Below, piece by piece: positions 1 to 19,907 of a stretch of 64,000 nucleotides of DNA. The translations under genes were made by a program, and so were the position numbers. The first letter of the stretch is position 1; every line of letters begins with the position of its first letter. Source of the stretch: Biomphalaria glabrata. Its lineage: Eukaryota; Mollusca; Gastropoda; Planorbidae. The notes under the pieces are model-generated. The model did no database searches, was not told the DNA's origin, and saw only the letters and a program-made list of their open reading frames with translations. The DNA is taken from NCBI RefSeq assembly GCF_947242115.1, contig NC_074721.1:38142254-38206253 (forward strand), in the 5' to 3' direction.

Positions 1-138
1 AGGATTGATGATGTAAAGCCACCTGTTTCTGTTCATCACGATGACCAACACCCTATACTAATGTCAGGTACCTAGTAGCCCGAGTACGCTATTCTGCCTC
101 AACGTGGCACTCGGGTGGAAACGATCACTAGAGGAAGT

Positions 139-477
139 TGTTATCTTATCTTATATAATACAGACGTTATTTCAAAAAAGACGATGATTACGTCCTACGC
201 GTCATGCATTCAGTCATGGATATTAACCAATGACTTAAATTCTGCCAAGTCACTGGTTTTCCTGGCTAGCTCAGGCAACCCATTCCATGCTCTAATAGCG
301 CTAGGGAAGAAGGAGTATTTGTACAAATTTGTCCTAGCATATGGGACGAGGAATGTGCCTTTATTTTTGTGTCTCTCTGAGTATTTTATTAAATTTTGTA
401 TTTGAAGATTATGGTTCAGTGTTTTATGTATAATTGCTACTTTACTTTTAAGTCTTCTGTCCTGAAGGCTTTCTCAA
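139..477 (-). mobile_element. LINE-A copy, 3' end only (5'-truncated non-LTR retrotransposon)
   Basis: The minus strand encodes the last part of a reverse-transcriptase ORF and ends in a GATAA-type microsatellite tail at 140-160. The same tail and coding end recur on the plus strand at 3815-4500, 26833-27510 and 42755-43216. The family is a CR1/jockey-like non-LTR group by the C-terminal RT signature seen in the longer copies. Confidence 0.8.
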
Positions 478-720
478 TTTAGTGTCCAAGGGAATGTGAG
501 GAGCTTTCCCATCGCACGGTGCGGATTGAAAGAGAGCTTCCACGTCCCTGTCGATAATCCATGCGCCGTTCCTCATAGGAAAGGTTACAATCATGGCGAG
601 TCCTGCACGGTTAGCTTGGTACAACATAGGAAAATGGCGGGGGTTCCCAGTGCGCTCGACCTTCGGCCATGTATTCTAGTCCATGCGCAGGGAGATAGCA
701 ATGTCTTATATAGGAAATGA
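478..720. repeat. GC-richer dispersed repeat, unclassified
   Basis: Roughly 600-645 (GCACGGTTAGCTTGGTA ... AAAATGGCGGGGG) matches, in inverted orientation, the stretch around 49338-49385. The composition is more GC-rich than its surroundings. No coding signal is convincing. From 721 to 988 I see nothing I can name. Confidence 0.4.
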
Positions 721-988
721 CTTGGACCTCTGTTGTGTATTTATGTTCTTGTTGTGTGTTGTGAACTGATCTGTTCTTGTGTTCAAAATGTCTTGGTGTC
801 CAGGTCAGCTTGTGTGTGTACTGTGTTATCCTGAACTGTTTTGTCATTCTTGTTCAATACAGTCTAGGATCATACCATGTCTTCTTGTTGTGTTTTATTA
901 GGTTACTACAACCTCTTCCAGACAGAACGGTTTGTTCAATCAGGCTTACACGCCTAGAGCTCGAAGAGCTTTGACTCAACTCATCAAA

Positions 989-1097
989 CGGTACCTATTA
1001 GAGTTGGGTGGACTCAGGGATATCCTAAAAAAAAAGAAATTAAAAATACCCGTCTTCCAGACTCAAATGAAGGGCTTTACCACTCAGCCACCAGATA
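989..1097 (-). mobile_element. SINE-1 fragment (tRNA-derived)
   Basis: This is the reverse complement of the tRNA-like head and early body of SINE-1, including the GGTACC/TTAGAGTTGGGTGGACTC segment and a decayed B-box region. The distal tail is missing. Confidence 0.65.
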
Positions 1098-1281
1098 ACA
1101 ATATATTCACTAAAATATTCTGTTTATGATAGACTCTAAGCACCAAGTGGGAAGTAATTGTCATTGTGCTAGTCACATAGATCTACTAGCCAACTGAATT
1201 TATAAGGTAATGGCCTAAGGTATACAATAGGTTTGTTTATTAGTTTGTTCTTCCTATAAAAATAGTCATGTGGATTGCATT

Positions 1282-1362
1282 TTAACTCTTTCTCTCCGTA
1301 ATTATTTACCATATTCTGGAGGAATCAACGCTGGTATCGTCAGTTGGGAGAGAAAGAGTTAA
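1282..1362. mobile_element. Short TTAA MITE, 81 bp
   Basis: The element is an imperfect palindrome with terminal inverted repeats TTAACTCTTTCTCTCC / GGAGAGAAAGAGTTAA. TTAA at both ends suggests a piggyBac-type target, which is inference. Other copies lie at 7686, 18974, 26370, 34674 and 55084. Confidence 0.7.
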
Positions 1363-1469
1363 ACTACTCCGTGCCTACACAATTTGGTTTTCACCTACAT
1401 ATTCTCAGCAACATAAAAATGGCCTACACATCTCAATCGTTATTTCCCCATCGGAGAGTCGGACCACAC

Positions 1470-1968
1470 AATGATCCATCTTACACCCACATGCAAACCG
1501 GTTTTAAAAACAACAAAACCCGAAGTACAGTCCATCCAGTCATGGTCTGACGACGCTATTTCACAGCTACAAAGTTGTCTGGAGCAAACAGATTGGGACA
1601 TGTTTGTAAACAACTGCCCAGACAGATGAACCTACCACAACTGTTAATTCGTACATCCAGTTCTGTGAAAACATGATTGTACCAAAGAAGAAAATTAAAA
1701 CATTCAGTAATAATAGACCTTGCATGTCTAACATTAAAAATTAACATTCTGTCGTCATCGATAAGTACATAGAAGTCTATTTATAAAACGCTGGTCATGA
1801 GAGTGTATGTGTTTTTCGTGTGTGAATGTCGTTCGTATGTACATATATATATTGTGCATCTATATTGTTATTGTACAGTAGTTACACTGAGGTTGTCAAT
1901 TGTATTGTAGTCAAACCGAATTTCCATTTGATTGGATCAATAAAAGTTATCTTATCTTATCTTATATA
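1470..1968 (+). mobile_element. LINE fragment (CR1/L2-like) with TTATC tail
   Basis: Translation between about 1540 and 1742 gives pieces such as LEQTDWDMFVNNCPD and IVPKKKIKTFSNNRP. These resemble the linker between endonuclease and reverse transcriptase in CR1/L2-type LINEs. A frameshift lies near 1625. The part after 1745 looks like a 3' untranslated region ending in a TTATC repeat (1947-1967). The tail runs directly into the splice acceptor of the first EGF exon at 1970. Confidence 0.55.
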
Positions 1969-1969
1969 G

Positions 1970-10725
<8,756 letters not shown>

Positions 10726-11384
10726 GTAAGTGTTACAGAGTTGAAGTAAGACTAGTAGTAGTTCCAATAGTTCTAATATTCAAGTTCAACTCAGTCATAA
10801 GATTTAGCACTTTGTTGTGATACAAAAAGCATTTAAATAATTTATCTCTTTTATAGCTCCAATGTTACACTGAATTTTTAAAAGAATTACACCCCCATTA
10901 CGAATTTCAATGTTTTCAAAGCTCCATTCATTCTAAAATAATTCTTTGGTAAAGTTTAGTCATCTATTTAATAGGGCGCTGTCTTCAAGTTAATGATATA
11001 GAAAACTTTTATGAGTTGGAATTCTCAACGTGTGGTTTGCGGACCTCTCCTAAAATCTTTTTTTCCTTGTCTTAAGTCGTAACACCTGACTAGGTTTGTT
11101 TATTTAGCGTCAGTAATGTGTGCGCAACATTTAAGGAAGTGTCATTAGAATTTTTTTTTTGTTAGTGAATGACATGTCCAACAAAACTGCATTCTTTACC
11201 AAGAGATACGTACAAGACACTGGCCCCTAAAACACCCCAATAGAAAGAAAACTGTATGGAGAGCTCCCTGATTCGGAAACCGCTGCGCAGTTCATCTTAT
11301 ATATTGGTCTAGTCATCTGAATGCTCCAACATATAAATGAGAATGAGGAAGAAGTGATTGACAGAGTAGTTAAAGTTTCTATTT

Positions 11385-11540
11385 CAGACGTTGCATGGCT
11401 GTCGTTCAGATTTATCGACGGTCGAGGGTTCAAACCCTGCCCGCTCCCATCCCCCGTCGTCCTGCGGGAGGTTTGGACTAGGAAGTAAACTATCTTCAAC
11501 TCTGAAGGAACATCCGAAACATGTAAAACATTTTAACAAA
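11385..11540 (+). mobile_element. SINE-2 (tRNA-derived)
   Basis: The B box region GAGGGTTCAAACCC is followed by CTCCCATCCCCCGTCGTC, GGTTTGGACTAGGAAGTA and GGAACATCCGAAACATGT. The head is diverged. Confidence 0.75.
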
Positions 11541-11622
11541 CCAAGCTCTTAATCACTCAGCCACCGCCTTCCCTAGAGCACCGTCTTATAAAAATGTATC
11601 CTTATCTATTGGCATCATAACC

Positions 11623-11797
11623 TATGTGCATAATGTATGTGCATAACCTATGTGCATAACCTATGTGCATAACCTATGTGCATAACCTATGTGCATAATG
11701 TATGTGCATAACCTATGTGCATAACGTATGTGCATAACCTATGTGCATAACGTATGTGCATAACCTATGTGCATAACCCATGTGCATAACCTTTTGG
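11623..11797 (+). repeat. 13-bp minisatellite
   Basis: About thirteen units of CATAACCTATGTG with variants (CATAATGTATGTG, CATAACGTATGTG) lie head to tail. Confidence 0.9.
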
Positions 11798-12099
11798 TGA
11801 AAAAATGGTCAATGACACTTTAAATATGTTCATTATATTATGTCCTTAAAGAGAATGTTACATATCTATATTTCGTATCTGTGTTTAAACATAATTTTTT
11901 AGAATTAAAAAAAACAACACATTTTTTGTGTGTCCATTTGAATTGGGATGGAAGTTTGTTTTGTAATTATGTTAGAATAATATTTTGTAATTTGTGGCGG
12001 GGAATTTCGGCCCACAAGTTTCGAACACTGGACCATCTAGATGACATGTTCCGATTGTATCAACTCATCAAATGCTTCTCACACTACAACCTCTAGTTC

Positions 12100-12275
12100 C
12101 TCACGTCTTGAGTCGGATGGCTGCTTGGTCGTTCGGCTTGCGTTCGGACTCGTCTATTGTTCTGGGTTCAATTGCTGCACGCTCCCATCCCCCGTCGTTC
12201 TGTGAGAGGTTTGGACTAGGAAGTAAATTATCCACAACTCTGAAGGAACATCCGAAACATGTCAAACATTTACAA
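12100..12275 (+). mobile_element. SINE-2 (tRNA-derived)
   Basis: It shows CTGCTTGGTCGTTCGGCTTG as a head, a decayed B box, then the diagnostic GGTTTGGACTAGGAAGTA and GGAACATCCGAAACATGT blocks. Confidence 0.75.
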
Positions 12276-12628
12276 TCATTTTTGAATCATACCATCTCCC
12301 TCTATCTTCTTGACGATACAGTCATAGTTTACATACAGGGATTCAAGTTACACTTACACTGGTCCAACTAAAAATGGATATATACATTTTTTTAACAACA
12401 ACAACATCAGAACAAACAATTCTGAAGTCAATAACATTAACTCATCTTACGCGTTACAGGGCTACGTCTCTTCTCTATACACATTACACACTGGTCATAC
12501 TGGCAAATCCAAACATTGAGGAGTCATTCACAATAGAGGTCAATTGGAGTCATCCAGACAAACACTCACTATTAACAAATATAATAAAAATAAATATAAA
12601 GATACTGACGCAGATAATAATAACATAA

Positions 12629-13100
12629 CAATAATAATAATCTTTATTGTTCATAAGGAAATTTGACTTACAATTTGTGCATTACACCAAACAAATCATT
12701 AAAGCTATTAAAAAAAAAATGTACATTCACACCAGACTCACTCATAATTTACATGTGAAAAGTTTATTTCAGATTGTTTCTATTTAAGGATTTCTTTGCT
12801 CTCAGTGTCTTGTAGCTCTTTTGCGATGGTAAAATCACAAAATCCTGACCCAAAGGGTGATTTTTTATTTCTAGAATCTTTTTAGCTTTTTTATGGACGT
12901 TTCTCTCAAACAGCTGCCCAAAGGGGGTTTGCTTTTTTGCCAATGACATTACCAGCAGCATTTAGGATTCTATAAAGTTTATTTTTATTTTTAATGTTTA
13001 GATTGCCATACCAGGCAGTGATATTAAAAATTAAAATACTGCAGATGTGAGCGTGATAAAACATAGCCAAAGACTTTGCACTAGCTTTAAATGAGGACAG
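12629..13100 (-). mobile_element. LINE-E (Rex1/L2-like) 3' end
   Basis: The minus strand encodes AWYGNLNIKNKNKLYRIL and HPLGQDFVILPSQKSYKTLR, matching the C-terminal region of Rex1/L2-type reverse transcriptases. Stops interrupt it. It ends in a TTATTAT microsatellite tail at about 12629. The same 3' UTR is seen at 36150-36500. Confidence 0.7.
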
Positions 13101-13310
13101 TTTTCTTAGTGATAGTAATCTTTGCTGCCTCTTATATTTTGATGATATAATCAGTATTTGCAGTAATATTTAGTTAATTGTCTCATACAATACGACAAGG
13201 GCACCAATATGTAGACGTGTATTATGCCTTAAACTTTTAAGAAATAGTCAAAAGTTTTAAAAAATGTAGGGAGTGGTGAATGAATAATATATATATACAA
13301 TAGGTTGAGA

Positions 13311-13350
<40 letters not shown>

Positions 13351-13404
13351 AAAGAATTTTGACTTAAACATTTTTATCAAAACCTATCGCGCCAAAAAAA
13401 ATGT

Positions 13405-13672
13405 TCCCTTTTAGACCATGGAGTCTATAGGACAGTTAATATTAAGGCCATCTGTTTCTTTGGCCAACGGTTTACGAGGGTGTTATGTGGCCAGCACAAC
13501 AACCAATCGCCTTTACTTTCCCCCAACTAAAGTCAGGTACCCATTAGAGTTGGGTGGACTCAGGGGCACCATAAAAATCAGAAATTCAGAATTCCAGTTT
13601 TCACCGAGATCCAAACCCAGGACCCCAGGTTTGGAAGCCAAGCGCTTAACCACTCAGCCGAGGCGGCTGATA
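13405..13672 (-). mobile_element. SINE-1 (tRNA-derived), reverse orientation
   Basis: A good full-length reverse copy from the GACC...GGTCTATAGG tail to the AACCACTCAGCC head. It lies about 140 bp upstream of the CREP A acceptor. Confidence 0.85.
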
Positions 13673-13815
13673 AAATAACGCGTATTCTTTTGGCACACCC
13701 TGTAAATGGGAATTTTTCAAAGTATGGGTAATTATTAAAAAACATGCGGTTAATAAATGTCTTAAACCATTAGTGATCATGTGCTAATCAGCTTGTTGCT
13801 TTTTTTTTTTAACAG

Positions 13816-14624
13816 ATGAACATCTACAATTTAAGGCAGCTCCAAATGTCTTTTTAATGAATGCAGCAAATGAATTATCCTTAAAATGTACTTGGAGGGG
13901 CAGGGAATCACTGAGTCTTGAAAAAGTGAAGAGCATACAGATCATGAAAGAGACGGAGCAAGGTTTTGAGGAGATCGCTACTTTAAAACATCCAGATGAC
14001 ACCAATATGACATCAGTTCAGACACATCCCAAATATGACATTGAAGTAACATATTGGAAACACCAAAACTGTTTTACTTTGTCTGTGCTGTTCACAAAAC
14101 CAAGTTTAAGGGATGCTGGGAAATATACCTGTCTTGCAGTGGAGGCTGATGCAATAGGATCTTCATTCAATGTCAATGCAAGTTTAAATGTCACATTAAA
14201 AGAGGATTGCTCTGTAGACCAATGGTATTTTGGACCGAAGACTTACAACAACCGAAAGTATTACTTGTCTAAGTTTGCTGCCCTTGACATTGGCGATGCT
14301 ATTTCTAGGTGTGTGTCTCTAGGTGGCTACTTGATGGAAGTGGATGACAAATCAGAGTTCAATATTGCGAATGATCTGGCAGCGAATACTAAAGTATACA
14401 GAGCTTTCATTGCTGGATCAGACGCTAAAGTTGAAAACCATTGGATCTATCCTCGAACAGGACAGCCCATGACGTTTTTGAAATGGAGGTCAGGCCAACC
14501 TGATAATCTGGATAATGAAGATTGTCTTGAAATAGGGTTTAAAGAGAGCCAATATATTAATGACATTTTATGTTCCTTTAATAATGCATTCTTCTGTGAG
14601 ATAGAGTTCACTCGTTCCATTTAA
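13816..14624 (+). CDS. CREP A: Ig-like + C-type lectin exon
   Basis: A single exon of 809 nt follows a pyrimidine tract and AACAG and begins in phase 1. The first 115 or so residues form an Ig-like V/I domain with cysteines in LSLKCTW and DAGKYTC. After a KEDC junction comes a C-type lectin domain with WIYPRTGQ, GQPDN (the QPD motif linked in this family to galactose-type binding), a DCLEIGF cysteine and the final FFCEIE. The usual WND motif is reduced to ND. Several N-x-S/T sites are present. This Ig+lectin architecture is that of snail CREPs (secreted haemolymph lectins). The exon needs an upstream phase-1 exon. No leader like those of CREP B and D is seen in the preceding 3 kb, and the nearest phase-1 donor is the last EGF exon (10725). 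AATAAA lies at 14745-14750. The alternative is a gene with an undetected leader or a dead copy. Confidence 0.85.
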
Positions 14625-14984
14625 CGACATCAAATTAAATTCCAAAGAGAAAAAAAATGTCCAAAGCTTTAAATATATACTTTAAAAAATTCTACTGCAA
14701 TTTAATATATATATATTTGTTTTTGACAAATTTAAGCTAAATAGAATAAATTTTCATTAAAAGAAATTTGTATTATGCAACTAGCTAGTTAGCATGCATT
14801 TGATCGTTATAATATTTTAAAAATTTAATATATTCATTATATATAATAATTGTTGTATCAACATTTTTTTAAATTTTTAAATTATGAGCAAAACAAATTT
14901 TACATTGTAAAATGTAACTAAAACATAAATATGTTTTTTTATAATGATAACAATTACTATTTTTATATTTTTACAAGGCATAGC

Positions 14985-15345
14985 CTATATAAACTCACTC
15001 TGTCTGTCTGTCTTTCTGGTAAAATGTTTGTACACGTTATTTCTCCCACACCTAATCTCGGATCAAGCTGAAATTTGGCACAAATAATTGGTGTAGAAAA
15101 GACATGAATCAATTGGAAATCAATAAATTAACCTAGTAGACAACTATAATATAGTTACTTTTAGTTAACTAGTTAATTGTTTTGTTTGATACTAACAAAG
15201 GTATCCTCCCATGATATTCACAGATATGGCCAAATATGTAGGATTATGTCCCCTTAGATAATTGTACAAATCACACCTTTTCTCAGATTAATTTGAAACT
15301 TTAAATAATTATTTATTATACCTAACAAAAAAATGAAACAATAAC
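14985..15345 (+). repeat. Dispersed repeat 'CTGT/CTCGGATCAAG'
   Basis: It starts with CTCACTCTGTCTGTCTGTC, then TACACGTTATTTCTCCCACA, CTCGGATCAAGCTGAAAT and AATCAATT/AATTA-rich sequence. A second partial unit starts at about 15225. More than ten copies occur in this window in both orientations. The class is unknown. Confidence 0.7.
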
Positions 15346-15498
15346 AAAATTACAAAGACAGTTTGTGTGAAATTACAAACTCAAAATCGGCCCCTCGAAG
15401 TGGTTCACCAAGGCAGGTAAAAAGGCAGGCTTCAATGTTTTCAGAAAGAACATCAGAATGAAAATCCAATCAAATGCAAATGACGAAAAGAATTAAGA

Positions 15499-15788
15499 AA
15501 TGATGACTTTTTTTTTTTTTAGGAAACCTCAGCTTTTTAGCTTTTGACTTCAGTTGTCTAGCTTAGTACATCCTAGGAATCCTTGGGCTTTTGCCTCTTT
15601 TTTGGGCGTTGCCTCTTTTTTTGGGCTATAGGCCTCTTTATTGGTTTTTTTTTTTTTTTTTCAAAGAAAAAACACAAAAACATCATTCTAAATTAATAAT
15701 TAATAGAAATGATGACTTTTTTTTTTTTTTTTTTTTTTTTAGGAAACCTCAGCTTTTTAGCTTTGACTACAGTTGTCTAGCTTAGTAC
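15499..15788. repeat. Duplicated 70-bp segment with poly-T
   Basis: A block running from GATGACTTTT through AACCTCAGCTTTTTAGC to GTCTAGCTTAGTAC occurs at 15499-15570 and again at 15709-15788. The interval between them is T-rich. I see nothing recognisable in 15789-16395. Confidence 0.7.
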
Positions 15789-16396
15789 GCATGTCACTGC
15801 GGTTAAAATAATGATATAAAGAAAATACTTTCCAATTGTTGTTTTAAATTATTTCACTTATATGTATGCTAAATAGATTTTTTATCTTTATCAAAAGTAA
15901 ATATTTTTTTTTTTTTGTAATTGTAGTAGATTGTATTACCGAATTTACTTAATTTAGCAATACAACTGTAAAGAAAAAAATATTCTGACAAAAAATCTAA
16001 AACCTTTAGCATATATGTGTTGAAAATATGGTAAATAGTCATCTCCCTTACTAAATAGCCTCCCGTGTTTGTTACTATTAATTGTGAATAGTTGTAAAAA
16101 TGCTGTATTTTTATGATTTTAAAAATTAAATTTTTCGTTTTCAGTCGTTGTATCAGAACTTTGAATACTCTAAAATATCATTGTCAGGTTTAGGAATTAT
16201 TTGTGTTGTTAAATAGTTTTACACAATTGAGGTCCCGAGGTTCCACCTGACAAGAACATCATTCACACACAGTCGTACATAGAGTAACCAACTATGTGGA
16301 TAGTTTTAATAACAAAAAAAATTATTTAATTGTATGATACTGATAGATGTATATGTACAATGAGGATGATAGAATGATGAATAAGATAATATATAT

Positions 16397-16470
<74 letters not shown>
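16397..16470. repeat. (TA)n microsatellite
   Basis: About 37 TA dinucleotides in a row. A second shorter AT run is at 16686-16710. The surrounding 16200-16740 sequence has no recognisable gene. Confidence 0.95.
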
Positions 16471-16474
<4 letters not shown>

Positions 16475-16747
16475 ACATATATAAAAAGACATAAACACCT
16501 TGCTACTGCTATCAACTTGTCACACTGGTTTCATAGTCCACTAGACGCTGACCGACTGGCGTCACAAAAACTTCCAACCTCGGCAATAAGAAAGTTAGAT
16601 CTCAGCTGATACCAACTGATGTGTAACTGCTCTGACACTCAACGCCGTCGATGATCGACACTCTGACGATGACACTGAAGACTGTAATATATATATATAT
16701 ATATATATTTCTGAGACGACAAGCGACGCCCACACTGGCATAAATGT

Positions 16748-16812
16748 CGGGTTTTCCGAGATTGGGTGTGGGAGAAATAACGTGTACAATATTTTAACCA
16801 GACAGACAGAGC
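16748..16812 (-). repeat. Dispersed repeat 'CTGT/CTCGGATCAAG', fragment
   Basis: This is the reverse complement of the conserved core (TTGGGTGTGGGAGAAATAAC, then CAGACAGACAGAG). It directly abuts the LINE that follows. Confidence 0.7.
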
Positions 16813-16821
16813 GATTTAATA

Positions 16822-17325
16822 CAGGACAGACATGTAGTCCGCATGCAGGACAATCGTCTTCCCAAACGACTTCTGTACGGGGAGTTGTGTGCAGGAAAGG
16901 GCTCCCGAGGAGATCGATGCAAGCGTTACAAAGACATTTTCAAGAGCTCCTTCAAGGAATGCGATATTGACATTCACAGCTGGAAAGCACTTTCTCTTGA
17001 TCGCTTCTCATGGCGTGTTGCTGTGAGTCTCGGAGTGTCGAGATTTGAAGCAAGAAGAGTGGCCAGGTTGAAAGAGCGCCGAACCAACAGTAAGCTGAGA
17101 GAAGAAGCAAGCCTATCTGCAACTGACCTAACCCACCAATGCCACGTATGCGGCCGACTTTTTAAAGCAAGGATTGGACTTTACAGTCATCTTCAAGTTT
17201 ACAGGATATGAGACATGTGCTTATCTTTAAACACGAAGGAGGAGCCATTCTAGTTTAAGAGATGTAAACGGGACGGACGGATAGACCACACAAAACTAAT
17301 AGCGTCTATTCCCCTTTCGGGGGCT
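16822..17325 (+). mobile_element. LINE-C 3' end with C-terminal zinc finger
   Basis: A frame opens with HVVRMQDNRLPKRLLYGEL and continues through RYKDIFKSSFKECDIDIHSW to CHVCGRLFKARIGLYSHL, a C2H2 finger typical of the end of these non-LTR ORFs. It is 5'-truncated. The 3' UTR ends with TTCCCCTTTCGGGGGCTGAT. Confidence 0.85.
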
Positions 17326-17477
17326 GATAAAAAAATAACGTATTAGTCACTTAATTATTGATAATCTTTACCGATAAATATAGAAGTAAGTGTGGAGTTA
17401 TTTCCATTACACATTTTCCCCTCATTATCATTTCTTTTAGGCTAAATGATAGACTGACAAGAAAAGAAAACAAAAAG

Positions 17478-17740
17478 TTGCCCTTTCAGACCTTTTGGTC
17501 TATAGGGCTGATGATGTTAAGTTCATCTGTTTCTGTGGTCTACTGTTTTCGAGGGGGTCATGTGGCCAACACAACGACCAATCGTCTTTACTTTTCCCCA
17601 ACTAATGTCAGGTACCCAACAGGGCTGGCTGGACTCAGGTGCCCAAAGATCCTGAAATTAAGAAATCCTAGTCTTCACCAGGATTGGAACCACGGACCCT
17701 CGGTGCGGAAGCCAAGCGCTTTACGGTTCAGCCCTCAAAC
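17478..17740 (-). mobile_element. SINE-1 (tRNA-derived), reverse orientation
   Basis: Complete from the CCCTTTCAGACC tail to GCGCTTTACGGTTCAGCC at the head. The stretch from 17741 to 18614 is AT-rich and I recognise nothing in it. Confidence 0.85.
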
Positions 17741-18614
17741 CCCCCTCTACAAAAAGAGTACACAAGAATTTTTTTTTTCTAAACAATGTACGCTGTATTA
17801 CAAAATCACTGTTGCGAAATAAATTAGAAAAAAAAAAAACTTAAAAAAAAAACAGCCTTTACTAAGTGTAGTTGTATCAATTAGTTTGGATCAGTCATGA
17901 AATTATAGTTATGATCGACCTAGACATAAAAAATCTGTGTAATTAGAAATATTTAAACAAATAGTTTTTGATAAATATTTCTAATTAATTGTACAGCATA
18001 AAAGCGACAATTAGCAGATAGATGGGGCGGGTGTAAAAGATATTGGGACTGAGAGTAAACAGGGACAGCTATTGTAATATTACCCCTTTAATTGGACCGT
18101 AGTACAGTAGAGAAAAAAAAAAAACCAGTATATTGTTGTTGCGGTGGCTTCAGAGCAATATCCTGTACCCTGGATGAAACCACTACATCAGAAGTACACC
18201 AGGCCATTTAATGAATAGGTCAGATATATATATATATATATATATAAATAAAACTTACACAGACATGGGGAATTATTAAGAGTGTCACACTTGAGTTGTT
18301 AAATAGCTGAAGAATCTTGCTCAGTTCAAGTGAATATTTTAGTTTTCTGTTTTGACAAATTTTTTTAAAAGAATGTAAGTAATTATTGCTTTTGCTGTGA
18401 AATTTATTTTTAATATCAAAATATTTTTGAGCCAGTGATAATTTATACAAACGAAGAAAACTTAAAAATTTCAATTCAATACAGAAAAAATAGGACCATA
18501 ATTTTTGTAGGTATCTTCTTCTTTTTTTGCTTTTTATAAAAGCCTAAGCTATGCTACAGTGAGGGAAATGATTTACGGTCGTGCAAGACTTAAAGGGAGG
18601 TATCTAGTTTTAAT

Positions 18615-18895
18615 GGGAATGCTGTGGCTGAGTGGTTAAGCGCTCGGCTTGTCCAGAGTTCAAATCTCAGTGAACACTGGGATTTTTTATTTTCGGGATT
18701 TTCAGGGTGCCCCTAAGTCCACCCAACTTTAATGGGTACTTAAATTTAGTTGGGGAAATTTAATGCGATTGGTCGTTGTGCTGGCCACATGACATCGTGC
18801 TTGTTAACCACAGGCCAAAGAAACAGATGACCTTAACATCTGACCTATAGATCGCAAGGTCTGAAAGGGGAACCTTACTTTTTAACTTTACTATA
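18615..18895 (+). mobile_element. SINE-1 (tRNA-derived)
   Basis: The head CTGTGGCTGAGTGGTTAAGC, the B box GAGTTCAAATC, the GTGCTGGCCACATGACAT block and the GGTCTGAAAGGGGAACC tail are all present. Confidence 0.85.
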
Positions 18896-18973
18896 TTGAA
18901 TAACAAAATATGCATATTAAAAATAAGAAAATAAAATGTTCAGTTTTAAAAATTCTCAGACTTGTGACAGGCT

Positions 18974-19201
18974 TTAACTCTTTCTGTCCTAATTGACGAT
19001 GCCAACGTTGATTTGAACTAAATGAATTTTTGGATTTATAAACTTTTATTTATGTTGTAAAAAGAGCATGCATTCTCCTACAAACAAACCAAAAAAAACA
19101 ACACATTAAGGTTTAATCATAACAGGATAGATAAATACAAATGAGTAAAAACAAATAATACTATCGAAACGAAGAAAATAGTTACGCAGAGATAGAATTA
19201 A
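18974..19201. mobile_element. TTAA MITE, 228 bp
   Basis: It starts TTAACTCTTTCTGTCC and ends GCAGAGATAGAATTAA. It shares its interior with the copies at 7686 and 26370. From 19202 to 19907 the AT-rich 5' flank of CREP B shows no clear promoter motif. Confidence 0.65.
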
Positions 19202-19907
19202 GATTAATTAATATTAACAAGTGCAATTATATTGAAGAAGATTGGGGACTTCTTGAGCGTTCTGCCCAAGGCGTTCAATAACTATAACTTGGCAGTTCAC
19301 GGAATTGTTATAGATTTTAATTTATTGCTAGAATTTTTATATAAGTTTCATTTACCTAGGATGAACTTTAGAATTAAATAATTAAGTAATGTGTGGAATT
19401 GAAAAGAAAGATTGCTTTTCTGTAAAAAAAAAAAAAAAGATATAGTTGCCTAAACGGATAAAACCCTAAAACAAAGGTTTTTAAACTGAAGTCCATTGAC
19501 GTCCGAGTTACTTAAGGCAAGAGAAATAACCCTAGAAATCATTTTTATAATGATAACAATCCTTTCCAAGAAAATACAAATATTTTCCTCTTTATTCTGA
19601 AATGAAGGATTATTCTAAGCCTTAGATTGACGAACTGAAGTCTTCCAGCACGAAACCTACGTTTCTTATGATATAATATCACAATTGAACCTCAAGTCGA
19701 TTTTCTTGTTTCGAAAATGTAAACAAAAATTAATTTACTAATATTGTAAATATTCTACATATGTCGAATTTAATTAAATTAAAAACAAAATACTATATTA
19801 ACGTTTTATAATATGAAACATCATTGTGTTCATAAATGTTATAATATATACAATTATTTCAGCAGTGACCTTCTAAATTTGGCTTGAAATCATCATCTCA
19901 TATTACA

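Larger units (their letters stand above)
10726..13815. other. Interval between last EGF exon and CREP A exon: no further exon seen
   Basis: I looked for EGF signatures and for a hydrophobic leader exon ending in GCAG|GTAAG and found neither. The interval holds SINE-2 copies, a 13-bp minisatellite, a LINE 3' end, an AT microsatellite (13312-13346) and a SINE-1. The stretch 11258-11345 recurs inverted at about 35610-35700. It may be an intron joining the two or an intergenic gap. Confidence 0.5.

Noticed and set aside
12374-12628. 84-codon open frame between the EGF exons and CREP A
   Set aside because: Low-complexity Thr/Ile-rich translation without a family signature or splice context.
16306-16515. 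Tyr-Ile repeat frame
   Set aside because: Translation of a TA microsatellite.
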